In this document: one piece after another, positions 8,594-17,035 of the stretch
Position numbering within the stretch: position 1 is the stretch's first letter
Layout: every line of letters starts with the position of its first letter
The notes under the pieces: generated by a model
Told to the model about the DNA's origin: nothing
The model's input: only the letters and a program-made list of their open reading frames with translations
Databases searched by the model: none
DNA from: an uncultured Luminiphilus sp.
GTDB taxonomy: Bacteria; Pseudomonadota; Gammaproteobacteria; Pseudomonadales; Halieaceae
Length of the DNA: 33,271 bases
Direction: 5' to 3'
Assembly: GCA_905182485.1 (NCBI GenBank)
Contig: CAJJBO010000026.1
Span: 1 to 33,271, forward strand
Position numbers and translations under genes: made by a program

Positions 8594-9593
8594 TTGCGAC
8601 AACGACGCCCCCCACCTGAATTTTCATTATCCTTCTTGGATGTGATCTGCTGTGGTTTTGGTGCCGTCATTTTATTACTCATGATTACCAAAACGGTGCA
8701 ACCACAGGTGATTGAAAAAGCCACCATTGATGCCGAGGCGGCTATCGCGCAGCTCACCGAACAGCTATTTGAGATTCGTGGCGAAACCACCATTCTCAAT
8801 CGCGATCTGACTGTCAAACGAGAGCAGATCTCAGATTATGATGAGCAGATCGCAATTTTGCAGGGCACGCTCGCTCGGACACAATCAAACTATGATGCGC
8901 TAAACCTATCGGAAAACGCGAACGCCATTATTCGTGAACAACTTGCCATTGCACGACAGAAACTATCAGAGGAGGAACTGCGTTTATTGGGTCGTAACGC
9001 GCAAAAGAAAAACCAATTGATTGGTGGCATTCCTGTCGACAGTGAATACATTATTTTTATTATCGACACCTCGGGATCCATGTTCTCCTATGCGTGGGAA
9101 CGCATGCTGCTCGAGATGGAGGCTACGCTTAACATTTACCCCGAGGTCAAGGGCATACAAGTACTCAACGATATGGGTAAGTACCTGTTCAGTCGTTACC
9201 GCGGCGAATGGATTCCCGATACACCCGCGCGCCGCAGTTTGATCCTGCAGAATCTTCGCAACTGGAATGTATTCTCAAACTCCTCACCCGTAGAGGGCAT
9301 CACCAATGCGGTGCGCACTTTCTATGATCCTGGTAAGAAGATCTCGATTTATGTCTTCGGTGACGAATTTTCGAAGTGATTTTATTCAATCGGTGGTGCA
9401 GACCGTAGACAAACTCAATGCTGAGGAGGCCGGCGGTGAGCGCCGGGTCCGTATTCACGCTGTCGGTTTTCCGGTGCAATTCATTCGCCCGCCCGAGTTA
9501 CAGGCGACCGGTGTACGTTTTGCTACACTGATGAGAGAACTGACCCTAAGAAACGGTGGTAGCTTCGTTGGTCTCAATAATTTTAGGCCCTGA
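8594..9593 (+). CDS. VWA-domain protein with ExbD-like N-terminal helix (second copy), one frame change
   Basis: This gene starts with TTG at 8594 and has the same architecture as its neighbour. A basic N-terminus (MRQRRPPP) precedes the helix FLDVICCGFGAVILLLMI with Asp16. A coiled coil follows at about 40-135, then a VWA domain starting IIFIIDTSGSM (Asp158, Ser160, Ser162). The first frame stops at 9379 after YVFGDEF. The rest of the domain continues in another frame from about 9370 (SDFIQSVVQTVDKLNAEE, then RIHAVGFP and LRNGGSFVGLN) to TGA 9591-9593. The break is in a TTTT run (9369-9372), which fits a one-base homopolymer error. The repaired product has about 332 residues. It differs from copy one in sequence outside the motif, so the two are diverged paralogues. 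Confidence 0.8.
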
Positions 9594-10575
9594 TTCGATT
9601 GGCTGGGGGCGAAGAGTCGCCCTGCTCTGTCTTACGCTATTCATAGCGGGATGCTCGTCAAAGCAAGTGATCGTTGAGGGTAACTTCCCTGAGCCTTTGC
9701 TCGATCCCTTACCCATTACCATGGGGGTGATCTACCCCCCGGCGTTTGCGCAGCACGAATTTTTCGATGAAGCCAAAGGGCGCGCCGAATCCGATTGGCT
9801 GGTGAGAACCGGCGAGGCGCAAGTCGCCTTCTGGGATATTTTGCTGGGGGGACTCTTTCAGGAGGTGGTCCAGATCGACAGTTGGGAGACGGTCCAGTCG
9901 GAGGGAGAGCGCATTGACGGCGTATTGATTCCCTCGATTGCTGAGCTTCAATACACCGTGCCAACGCATACCAACGTCAAGATCTACGAGATCTGGATGC
10001 GTTACGAATTTCGCCTTGCTGATATTACTGCAATCCATCAGCAAGAGGACGGCGCGCTTAGCTTCAAACCTGACGATCGCCTCGCACAGTGGCCCATTAC
10101 CGCCTACGGAAAAACCCCCACCGCCTTTCTACAAAGCGATGAAGAAGCCGTCAATCTCGCCGCCGTGGTGGCGCTGCGCGATGCCGGTGCGCACTTTATC
10201 ACCACCTTTGGCCGCACACCGGGGGTCGCCGCTTGGCTAGATGGGTTAAGTCCGCGGCAAGCCAGCGGCGAGACGGTGTCTAATGCGCCAGCGTCGGCCA
10301 TACCGAGTCCAACAGCTGGAGCGACACCAGGCACTGGAGCTGACGAAACACGCGAGCAGGACACACCGCAAGACAGTGCCTCTGCACCCGCGGCCAGCGC
10401 AACAACTGACAGTGCATCTATGCCTGCTCCTAACAGCGCTGATGCGCCAACTCCCAACGACCCTGCAGACGCCGGCAATGCAGTAGCGGAGCAAGCCGTA
10501 TCAGCTGTGCCACTCGACTCAGCTACCGCGGCATCAGAGACCGCTGGATCCCGTGAGCTAGGAGGTACTCGATGA
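9556..10575 (+). CDS. Lipoprotein of unknown family with disordered C-terminal tail
   Basis: The frame is open from GTG 9556 and overlaps the end of the second VWA gene. TTG 9568 is another possible start, and the choice is uncertain. Either way a lipoprotein signal is clear: RRVALLCLTLFIAGC, with lipid-modified Cys about 33 residues in. The folded part (about residues 40-230) starts with PLPITMGVIYPPAFAQHEF and contains GEAQVAFWDILLGGLFQEVV, a pattern reminiscent of periplasmic proteins that collect at the outer membrane, but I cannot name the family. From residue ~235 the chain is a ~100-residue Ala/Pro/Ser/Thr/Asp-rich tail with no expected fold. The stop shares ATGA with the next start at 10572. 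Confidence 0.72.
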   Translation: MVASLVSIILGPDSIGWGRRVALLCLTLFIAGCSSKQVIVEGNFPEPLLDPLPITMGVIYPPAFAQHEFFDEAKGRAESDWLVRTGEAQVAFWDILLGGLFQEVVQIDSWETVQSEGERIDGVLIPSIAELQYTVPTHTNVKIYEIWMRYEFRLADITAIHQQEDGALSFKPDDRLAQWPITAYGKTPTAFLQSDEEAVNLAAVVALRDAGAHFITTFGRTPGVAAWLDGLSPRQASGETVSNAPASAIPSPTAGATPGTGADETREQDTPQDSASAPAASATTDSASMPAPNSADAPTPNDPADAGNAVAEQAVSAVPLDSATAASETAGSRELGGTR

Positions 10576-11270
10576 ACCTCCCGCGCTTAAACCGCGCCGA
10601 TCGACTGGGATTCGCAAGCCATTGGTTAGCACTCATTCTTGCGGCCCTCGTCCTAGGTGGCTGCGTCAATGCGACCGTTGACGAGATGACCTATAACGAG
10701 CCCACAGCCGGAATTGGCGAGTCAAGCGTTGTCATTTTGGGCCGGCGCCACGCCCCCGATTACGATACCGAATTCGACTTCATCGAATGCATTGGTGATC
10801 ATATCCATTCGGGAGACCCCTCGATTGAAGTCCTCAATGAGCTCGCCTTCATCAACGAGCTGTACCCTTGGTTCGAGCCACGCACAGCACCCATGCAGCC
10901 CCGTGCAATAGACCAGCTGCTGCGGCTGCCACCAGTTGCTCAGCGATTTACCGAAATGAAGTTGGAGTACATGATCTGGATTGATGGCAACACCGTTGAT
11001 ACCGAGAGCACCGGCTCAATGAGTTGCGGCATCGGTCCCGGTTTCGCCGGTTGTTTTGGATTTGGCACCTGGGGCACTGAGTCTGAGTACGAGGCTACGA
11101 TTTGGGATTTCACTGATAAGGTCGAGGTGGGACGCGTCAGCGCCGCCACCAGTGGGCAAAGCTACATGCCCGCCGTCATCGTGCCCATACCCATCATCGC
11201 ACCAGTGCAAGGGACTGCTTGCGATAGCTTGGGCGATCAGTTGTTGGAATACCTCTCTGCTCATCACTGA
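10572..11270 (+). CDS. Lipoprotein of unknown family
   Basis: The product has 232 residues. An AGGAGG-like ribosome site (CTAGGAGGTACTCG) precedes the ATG, which overlaps the upstream stop. The signal peptide ends in LILAALVLGGC with the lipid-modified Cys at residue 31. The mature part holds SSVVILGRRHAPDYDTEFDF, a central region with LEYMIWIDGNTVDTESTGSM, a pair of cysteines flanking a Gly-rich loop (CGIGPGFAGCFGFGTWG), and a hydrophobic VIVPIPIIAPVQGTAC near the end. I do not recognise the family. It is the last gene whose coupling ties it clearly to the motor-like operon; the M48 gene starts only nine bases later. Confidence 0.75.
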   Translation: MNLPRLNRADRLGFASHWLALILAALVLGGCVNATVDEMTYNEPTAGIGESSVVILGRRHAPDYDTEFDFIECIGDHIHSGDPSIEVLNELAFINELYPWFEPRTAPMQPRAIDQLLRLPPVAQRFTEMKLEYMIWIDGNTVDTESTGSMSCGIGPGFAGCFGFGTWGTESEYEATIWDFTDKVEVGRVSAATSGQSYMPAVIVPIPIIAPVQGTACDSLGDQLLEYLSAHH

Positions 11271-11279
11271 GGCAACACC

Positions 11280-12704
11280 ATGCACTCACTGTTTAAAAAT
11301 AAAGCCCTATACCTCGCTCTACTAATGCTACTTGCGGGATGCGCGGGCAAGACCTCGACCGTTACCGTAGGTGGTGTTGCGGTGGAGATGCCAGAGGAGG
11401 TGGCCGAAGAACATCAAAAAATCGTCGACAATATCGGTATCTATGACGACCCCGAATTGGACACCTATGTTCGGCAAGTAGGGGAACAATTGCTGCGAGA
11501 AGCCAATATCACCAGTCCCCCTTTTACCTTCACCCTGCTGGACTCCCCCGACATCAACGCCTTTGCCATGCCCGGCGGTTTTATTTATGTCAACCGCGGG
11601 TTGCTCGCCTATCTCGATAATGAGGCAGAGCTCGCCGGTGTCCTCGCCCATGAGATCGGACATGTCACTGAGAATCATCACTCTCGGCGCCAAACTGCCC
11701 AGATGACCTCGAAGGTGGCGTCGGTGTCAGCGTATATCCTCACTGGCTCTGGCGATGTGTATGACGCGGCCAATATGTATGGCGCTGAAATCATCTCGGG
11801 CTTTGGCCGCGATATGGAGTTAGAGGCCGATTCAGCGGGCGCTGAGTACCTGCATCAAACCGGTTACGACGTTGACTCCATGCTATCCGTCATTGGGGTG
11901 CTGAAAGACCAGGAGCGTTATCGTCGTGCACAAGCCAAGGCCAGTGGCAAGCCCAGCGGTACTTACCATGGGCTCTACGCCAGCCACCCTCGCAATGATC
12001 TGAGGTTGCAAACAGTCATCAGAGCCGCAAACGATCTGGATCTCGCCGAAATGCCTTATAGCCCAGAGATACCTGGCGAATACCGGCGGCAGACTGAGGG
12101 TATGGTGTATGGCGCCAGTGCGGCGGCACAAGGTGATACAAACCGCTTCTATCACAACAAGCTGAACTTCACCTTTGCCCATCCACCCGGTTGGCGGGTA
12201 CAGCAATCGAGTCGAGAAGTGATCGCAACGTCTGCCGATGGGTCACGTGTACTCACCATTGGCCTTGCCCGTATCAACCCCGATGAGGACACCGAGGTCA
12301 GCTTGCGCTCTGGCGCCAATGGCGACGTCAGTGAGGTGGACGCGCTCGAGCAATACGGCCTGAGCGGCACAACCGCCATTGCTACGAGCGGGTCACGCTC
12401 GGTGCGTCTCGCCGTGATTGATCACAGCTACCGCTTTTTGTTCGAGGGCGATGCGCCGACGCTTGCCGAAGCCGATACCGACTTCCGCACGATTATTGAT
12501 AGCTTTCGCCCCCTGACCGCAAAAGAGAAAATCACGGGTACCAGCTATACACTGCATTACGTTCAAGTTCCGAGGGGTGCCACGTTTGCTTCCCTCGCCA
12601 GCAGCGTGAAGCTGGCGGATGCCGAGAATCAACTCAGGCTCATTAACGGTTATTATCCCAGTGGTGAACCACGCACGGGTGACTGGATTAAGGTGATCCG
12701 TTAA
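11280..12704 (+). CDS. M48-family metalloprotease, lipoprotein
   Basis: The product has 474 residues. The signal peptide ends in LALLMLLAGC (lipid Cys 21), so the enzyme is anchored in the envelope. The zinc site is intact: HEIGH at 124-128 (LAHEIGHVTENH), with the third ligand in MELEADSAGAEYL near 182. The usual FAMPGGFIYVNRGLL segment precedes it. The C-terminal ~170 residues lack TPRs, unlike BepA. They hold a beta-rich region (FTFAHPPGWRVQQSSREVIA) and a final LysM-like stretch (VPRGATFASLASSVKLADA, then LRLINGYYPSGEPRTGDWIK), a layout common in bacterial M48 lipoproteins. Known relatives act on misfolded or stalled outer-membrane proteins; the substrate here is unknown. It lies nine bases after the lipoprotein gene and may be co-transcribed with it. 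Confidence 0.9.
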   Translation: MHSLFKNKALYLALLMLLAGCAGKTSTVTVGGVAVEMPEEVAEEHQKIVDNIGIYDDPELDTYVRQVGEQLLREANITSPPFTFTLLDSPDINAFAMPGGFIYVNRGLLAYLDNEAELAGVLAHEIGHVTENHHSRRQTAQMTSKVASVSAYILTGSGDVYDAANMYGAEIISGFGRDMELEADSAGAEYLHQTGYDVDSMLSVIGVLKDQERYRRAQAKASGKPSGTYHGLYASHPRNDLRLQTVIRAANDLDLAEMPYSPEIPGEYRRQTEGMVYGASAAAQGDTNRFYHNKLNFTFAHPPGWRVQQSSREVIATSADGSRVLTIGLARINPDEDTEVSLRSGANGDVSEVDALEQYGLSGTTAIATSGSRSVRLAVIDHSYRFLFEGDAPTLAEADTDFRTIIDSFRPLTAKEKITGTSYTLHYVQVPRGATFASLASSVKLADAENQLRLINGYYPSGEPRTGDWIKVIR

Positions 12705-12729
12705 TCGGCACCCCGTCACGGGAGATCAC

Positions 12730-14444
12730 ATGGTTAATCGCGCCGCCTTGCGGGGCATCAGCCTCGTACTTACCGCACTGGCGCTGTTATCGCCACTGAC
12801 TCAGGCTGAACTGGTGGTATACACCGCCCAGCTGATCCGCACCATGGAGCCTTCATTGCCGACTGCTACTGCGGTCGCAGTGGAAGACGGTCTGATTGTT
12901 GCCGTGGGCAGCGAAGCCAGTTTGACCCCCTTAGTCAAAGCTCGGGAGGGCAAGGTCGACCGTCAGTTTGCGGAGCAGATCATCTTGCCTGGCTTCATCG
13001 ATCCCCATGTTCACCCCGCTTTACCAGCGGTACTCACACAATTTCCGTTCTTAGCGCCAGACGACTGGTCCTTACCAACCGGCGAGTTTCCGGGCGAGAC
13101 GACACCCCAGGGATATCGAACGCGACTCACCGAGCTCGCGGCGCAACATACTGATCCTGACGTGCCGTTTATCGTGTGGGGCTACCATCCGCTTTGGCAC
13201 GGCAAGATCTGGCGCCAGGAACTCAACGACTGGTTTGGTGACCAACCTGTCATGCTCTGGCATCGCTCCTTTCACGAGTTGATCGGCAATGATGCCGCGT
13301 GGAACCTACTGGGTGTCACTGAGGAAGATGCGCCAATTGAGGAGGGTGTCGACTGGGAGCGCGGACATTTTTATGAAAACGGCCTCAAAGCGGTCATACC
13401 CAAGCTCGGCTTCTTATTTGCACCAGAGCGATTCGGCCGAGGCATGTTTAACTTTCTCGCCATGCTCCATCAAGCAGGCGTGACCACTGCTTTGGATATG
13501 GGTACTGGGGTGTACGGTAACCCAACGGCCGAAATTGCCGGTGTGCGCGCAGCCGCCGATGCTTATCCCGTACCGACACGGCTCATTCTCACGCCGATTA
13601 TTCTTGATTTTTTGACCCGCGAACAATCCCCCACAGACGCACTGGCCGAAATTCGGCACTGGCAAAAGGACAATGACGACCGTGTCTCGATCGGCAATCA
13701 CTTTAAACTGATGATTGATGGCGCGATCTTTTCTGGCCTCGCGCAAATGGGTCCTCCCGGTTATCTCGATGGGCATAAAGGGGTTTGGATGGTGCCAGAA
13801 CCGGCCTTACGCGCCTACGCAGAAGTGTTTTGCGGAAGACGATGAAGTGGCTGGACGCCAACGGCGACGCGGCGGTCAATCGCTTTATCCGGCTCATTAA
13901 AGGCCTGCAAACAGACTTTCCGCGACCCGACCACCGCGCCACGGTCGAACACCTCGCCTACAGCACCGAGCAACAAAGCGCACAAATGGGGCAACTGGGC
14001 ATGCAGGCATCGGTGAATCCGTACTACCACTACCTGCTCTCTGAGGCCTATGCGGTGAGTTGGTTGGGTCCGGATCGCGCGGCACAAATGACCCGATTAG
14101 GCTCGCTCGAGCGCCATGGTGTTCCCTTCACACTGCACTCTGACGCACCCATGGCGCCGCTTTCGCCCCTCACACTCGTCTGGGCAGCTAGCGAGCGACA
14201 AACTTTCAGCGGTGCACGAGGACTCAAATCAGAACGGCTGTCACGTGCCTCCGCGCTCAAGGCGGTGACCTCGGGCGCGGCAAAAGTGATCGGCAGAGAG
14301 CATGATATTGGTTCGATTCGCGCAGGCAAACGAGCCGATTTTGTCGTGCTAGCGCAAGACCCAATGACCGCACCGGCAGACGCGCTGCGCGGCATCAAAG
14401 TCGAGGCAACGGTTTTTTCAGGAACGGCCTACCCAACCCCTTAA
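12730..14444 (+). CDS. Secreted Amidohydrolase_3 family enzyme (YtcJ-like), frame-broken
   Basis: A GGAGATCAC ribosome site precedes the ATG. A Sec signal peptide (residues 1-27, ending LSPLTQA) marks a periplasmic enzyme. The metal-binding start is LPGFIDPHVHPALP. The first frame stops at 13845 after ALRAYAEVF. The remainder continues in another frame from about 13850: NGDAAVNRFIRLIKGL, RATVEHLAY, then the last ligand Asp in TLHSDAPMAPLSPL and the usual GSIRAGKRADFVVLAQDPM, ending at TAA 14442-14444. One or two indels between 13830 and 13860 would rejoin it to about 570 residues. Members hydrolyse C-N bonds of diverse substrates, and the substrate cannot be read from sequence. Where relatives have an H(V/A)NGD metal motif this copy reads DANGD, next to the break, so this may also be a sequence error. 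Confidence 0.78.
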
Positions 14445-14635
14445 CAGTCGACCTGATCGCGCCTCACACCTGGCGCTTCCTGCTCAGGCACACTAGCGCG
14501 CTAGCGTTTGCTGCCCAATAGGCCTCCCCCAAGGATAGATGCGGGCTAAGATGGGCGAGATAGGTAAAGTGCACGGGGATTGGTACCGGGATTTACGCAA
14601 GCCTCAGCATCGGCTCGTCAGGCGCTAGAAAACCG

Positions 14636-14666
14636 GTGGGGTATCGCACCCATTCCGGATACCCAC
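14636..14666. terminator. Imperfect inverted repeat between convergent genes
   Basis: GTGGGGTATC at 14636-14645 pairs with GATACCCAC at 14658-14666 with one bulge and a 12-base loop. It lies in the 237-base gap between the amidohydrolase gene and the convergent hydrolase gene. There is no T-run after either arm, so intrinsic termination is only a guess. The same gap has a 12-base perfect palindrome, CTAGCGCGCTAG, at 14493-14504, and otherwise nothing I can interpret. Confidence 0.22.
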
Positions 14667-14681
14667 AGAACCCACTAGGAC

Positions 14682-15334
14682 TTAACCGAAATTAGGGTCC
14701 GCGACGAAAGGATTGCTCGCTCGCTCTCGACCAAAAGTGGAATCGGGGCCGTGCCCGGGCACAAAGCGAATATCATCACCCATCGGAAAAAGCTTTTCGC
14801 GAATGGAGTGGATCAGTCTGTTCGTGGTTGCCTCTGGGAAAATCGGTGCGGCCAATCGAGCCGGCAAAAATGACATCTCCCACCCAAGCCAGCTGCAGAT
14901 CACGGTGTAAGAACACCACATGGCCAGGTGTGTGGCCAGGGCAATGAATCACTTCGAGGGTTTGCGCGCCTACTGTCACGGTCTCGCCATCGTTGAGCCA
15001 ACGATCCGGTACAAATGGGTCAGCATGGGGAAACCCCGCCATCTGACACCACTCGGGTAATTTGTCGATCCAGAATCCGATCGCCTTCCTCCGGGCCTTC
15101 CATCGGCACCGATAATTTTTTTCGCAAGACATCGGCCACCGCACAATGATCGAGGTGCCCGTGGGTCAATAAAATCTTCTCAACGGTTGCCCCCATTTCC
15201 GACACCGCCGCCTCAATCAGCTCAATATCGCCACCGGGGTCCACGATGGCCGCTAGCCCGGTTTGCTCACATTGAATAATGGAACAGTTTTGCTGATAGG
15301 GCGTCACGGGGACGACGCGCACCTTGAGACTCAT
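14682..15334 (-). CDS. gloC: GloC/YcbL-type metallo-beta-lactamase-fold hydrolase, two frame changes
   Basis: Three minus-strand pieces join into one protein of about 215 residues. The start MSLKVRVVPVTPYQQNCSII is at 15334. It carries the metal motif LTHGHLDH and the YcbL-like EGPEEGD. Frame changes near 15076, where DRFWIDKLPEW should follow, and near 14817, where one extra T on the plus strand separates GNHEQ from LIHSIREKLFP, restore FAGSIGRTDFPRG and VPGHGPDSTFGRER. The pieces match the short type-II glyoxalase GloC (YcbL), which hydrolyses S-lactoylglutathione in the cytosol using a binuclear metal site. The start overlaps the stop of the symporter gene (ATGA), so the two are coupled. 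Both breaks are probably sequence errors. Confidence 0.8.
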
Positions 15335-16641
15335 GACACACCTCCTGCCGCAGGCACTGTTTGATCAGCCTCATGATCGGCATCGGGATCGAGATAAACC
15401 GCCTCATCCAACTGTCCTTCTTGATGCGCCACGATGGTGGCAACCGTCGCATCGCCGGTGACATTGACCATTGTGCGCACCATATCGAGTATGCGGTCGA
15501 CGCCAATAATCAGTGCCACGCCCTCCACCGGCAGGCCGGCTTGCTGTAATACCAGCGCCAAGGTAATCAAACCCACACCTGGCACTGCGGCCGTTCCAAT
15601 CGATGCCAGCGTTGCGGTCAACACCACCATCAGTAGCTGCCCCGCAGTCAGATCGATCCCATACACCTGAGCAATAAAAACGGTGGCCACGCCCTGCATG
15701 ATGGCGGTGCCGTCCATATTAATGGTCGCCCCGAGTGGCACCGAAAACCCCGCCACACTCTTACTCACACCCAATCGCTTTTCGACGGTGCGCAGCGTGA
15801 TCGGTAAGGTCGCGCCGGATGACGCAGTCGAAAAGGCAAATGCCCAGACGCGGCGCATCTTACTGAGCAAGATCGCCGGATTCAGTGCCGTCAGAGTGCG
15901 CAATAAGCTCGGATACACGACCAAACCATGAAATATCAGTACCCCGAGCAGCGTAAAGAAATACGCCGCCAAATCGAAAATAGTGCCGATGCCCATGGTC
16001 GCGAACAGTTTCGTCAGCAATGCGAACACACCGTAAGGCGCCAGCTCGATGAGTATCCCCACCATTTTCATGACAATCACTTCCATGTCACGGAACCAAT
16101 CAGCAATGCGCTCTCCGGCATCGCCGGCTCGCGTCAAAGCGAATCCCACCAGTAAGGCGAACACGATCACCTGCAACATCTGACCCTCGGCCATGGCCTT
16201 AAAGGGATTACTCGGAAAAATATTGACGATCGTATCGGTAAGGGGGGGCGGCGTTTTTGCCTCAAACGCCGCTGCGGCCATCGTTGCCACCCCCTTACCC
16301 GGACCAATCAACAGCGCGACGCCCAGCCCTAGCGAGACCGCGACACACGTGGTCAACAAATAGAGTCCGACCGTTCGCCCTGCGATCGACCCCATGCGGC
16401 TACTCGACCCCAGCGAGCTCATGCCGCAAATCAGCGATACCATCACCAGCGGCACCACCAATAACTTTAGCGAGGCAATAAAGATGCGCCCCACGACGTC
16501 GAAGACACCCAATACCAATCCATTCTGAATAAAAACATGGACGCCATGGGCCGGGTCGATCACCCCCAGCAACCACTCCAACATTGATCCCAGTGCAATA
16601 CCGGCCGCCATGGCCAGCAAAATGCGGTTTGTCAGTGACAT
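15331..16641 (-). CDS. Dicarboxylate/amino acid:cation symporter (DAACS family)
   Basis: The product has 436 residues and the eight-helix-plus-hairpin pattern of GltPh-type transporters. The serine-rich re-entrant hairpin is AFSTASSGATLPITLR, the seventh-helix motif is GATINMDGTAIMQG, and the substrate-side helix reads GVDRILDMVRTMVNVTGDA. The last contains the Asp/Arg/Asn positions that bind substrate and Na+. These transporters import acidic amino acids or C4-dicarboxylates with Na+ or H+, and the exact substrate is not resolved. Charged acidic residues at the C-terminus (DPDADHEADQ) are cytosolic. The gene is followed with overlap by gloC and preceded by a Kazal-like lipoprotein gene one base away. 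Confidence 0.92.
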   Translation of the reverse strand: MSLTNRILLAMAAGIALGSMLEWLLGVIDPAHGVHVFIQNGLVLGVFDVVGRIFIASLKLLVVPLVMVSLICGMSSLGSSSRMGSIAGRTVGLYLLTTCVAVSLGLGVALLIGPGKGVATMAAAAFEAKTPPPLTDTIVNIFPSNPFKAMAEGQMLQVIVFALLVGFALTRAGDAGERIADWFRDMEVIVMKMVGILIELAPYGVFALLTKLFATMGIGTIFDLAAYFFTLLGVLIFHGLVVYPSLLRTLTALNPAILLSKMRRVWAFAFSTASSGATLPITLRTVEKRLGVSKSVAGFSVPLGATINMDGTAIMQGVATVFIAQVYGIDLTAGQLLMVVLTATLASIGTAAVPGVGLITLALVLQQAGLPVEGVALIIGVDRILDMVRTMVNVTGDATVATIVAHQEGQLDEAVYLDPDADHEADQTVPAAGGVS

Positions 16642-16642
16642 A

Positions 16643-16909
16643 TCATTCCTTACAGGTTTTTGGGTGCCAAGCCATCACGTTCACATCAGCGCATGCGTTA
16701 CAAGGAGAGGCGTAGTCGTCGAGCGTGTTATCCGCACGCCGGCCACACACTGGGTCGTAAATCATGGTGCACACTTTTGGGCGCTCACCGGCACAAGCTT
16801 GCCAGCCGCCCGTCAACGTATTACCAGCACCCCCACCTGAGGTTGTGGACGCACTGCAACCCGCAAAAAGCCAAAATAGCGGAAGGAGGATGAGTAAACG
16901 TGATGTCAT
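16643..16909 (-). CDS. Small Kazal-like lipoprotein
   Basis: The product has 88 residues. The start at 16909 is chosen because it places MTSRLLILLPLFWLFAGC as a lipoprotein signal peptide; a longer frame upstream adds unrelated residues. After a short Ser/Gly linker come six cysteines in about 50 residues, with the Kazal pattern CTMIYDPVCG, then Y, C and C (DYASPCNAC), and a final C near the end. Kazal domains inhibit serine proteases in eukaryotes. Short bacterial lipoproteins with this motif occur in marine proteobacteria and mostly have no known target. The gene ends one base before the symporter start, so the two may share a transcript. Confidence 0.72.
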   Translation of the reverse strand: MTSRLLILLPLFWLFAGCSASTTSGGGAGNTLTGGWQACAGERPKVCTMIYDPVCGRRADNTLDDYASPCNACADVNVMAWHPKTCKE

Positions 16910-17035
16910 GACGCCATTGTAGGGAATCACTGCCGCAATGCACCCCAAAAAGCACCGACTGCGCCCTACATTAACCGCGGAGTGCACACACAAAACGGCC
17001 AGCGCGCGAGGACTGCGGACGACAGATCGCAGGGA

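Noticed and set aside
7493-9593. MoxR/VWA chaperone system or VWA conflict system
   Set aside because: No MoxR-type AAA+ ATPase is present, and the VWA proteins are membrane-anchored with periplasmic domains.
14493-14504. Perfect palindrome CTAGCGCGCTAG as an operator
   Set aside because: It lies between the ends of two convergent genes, away from any start, and a short GC-rich palindrome can arise by chance.
14553-14630. Small frame of 25 codons in the gap after the amidohydrolase gene
   Set aside because: It has no ribosome site, signal or recognisable sequence.
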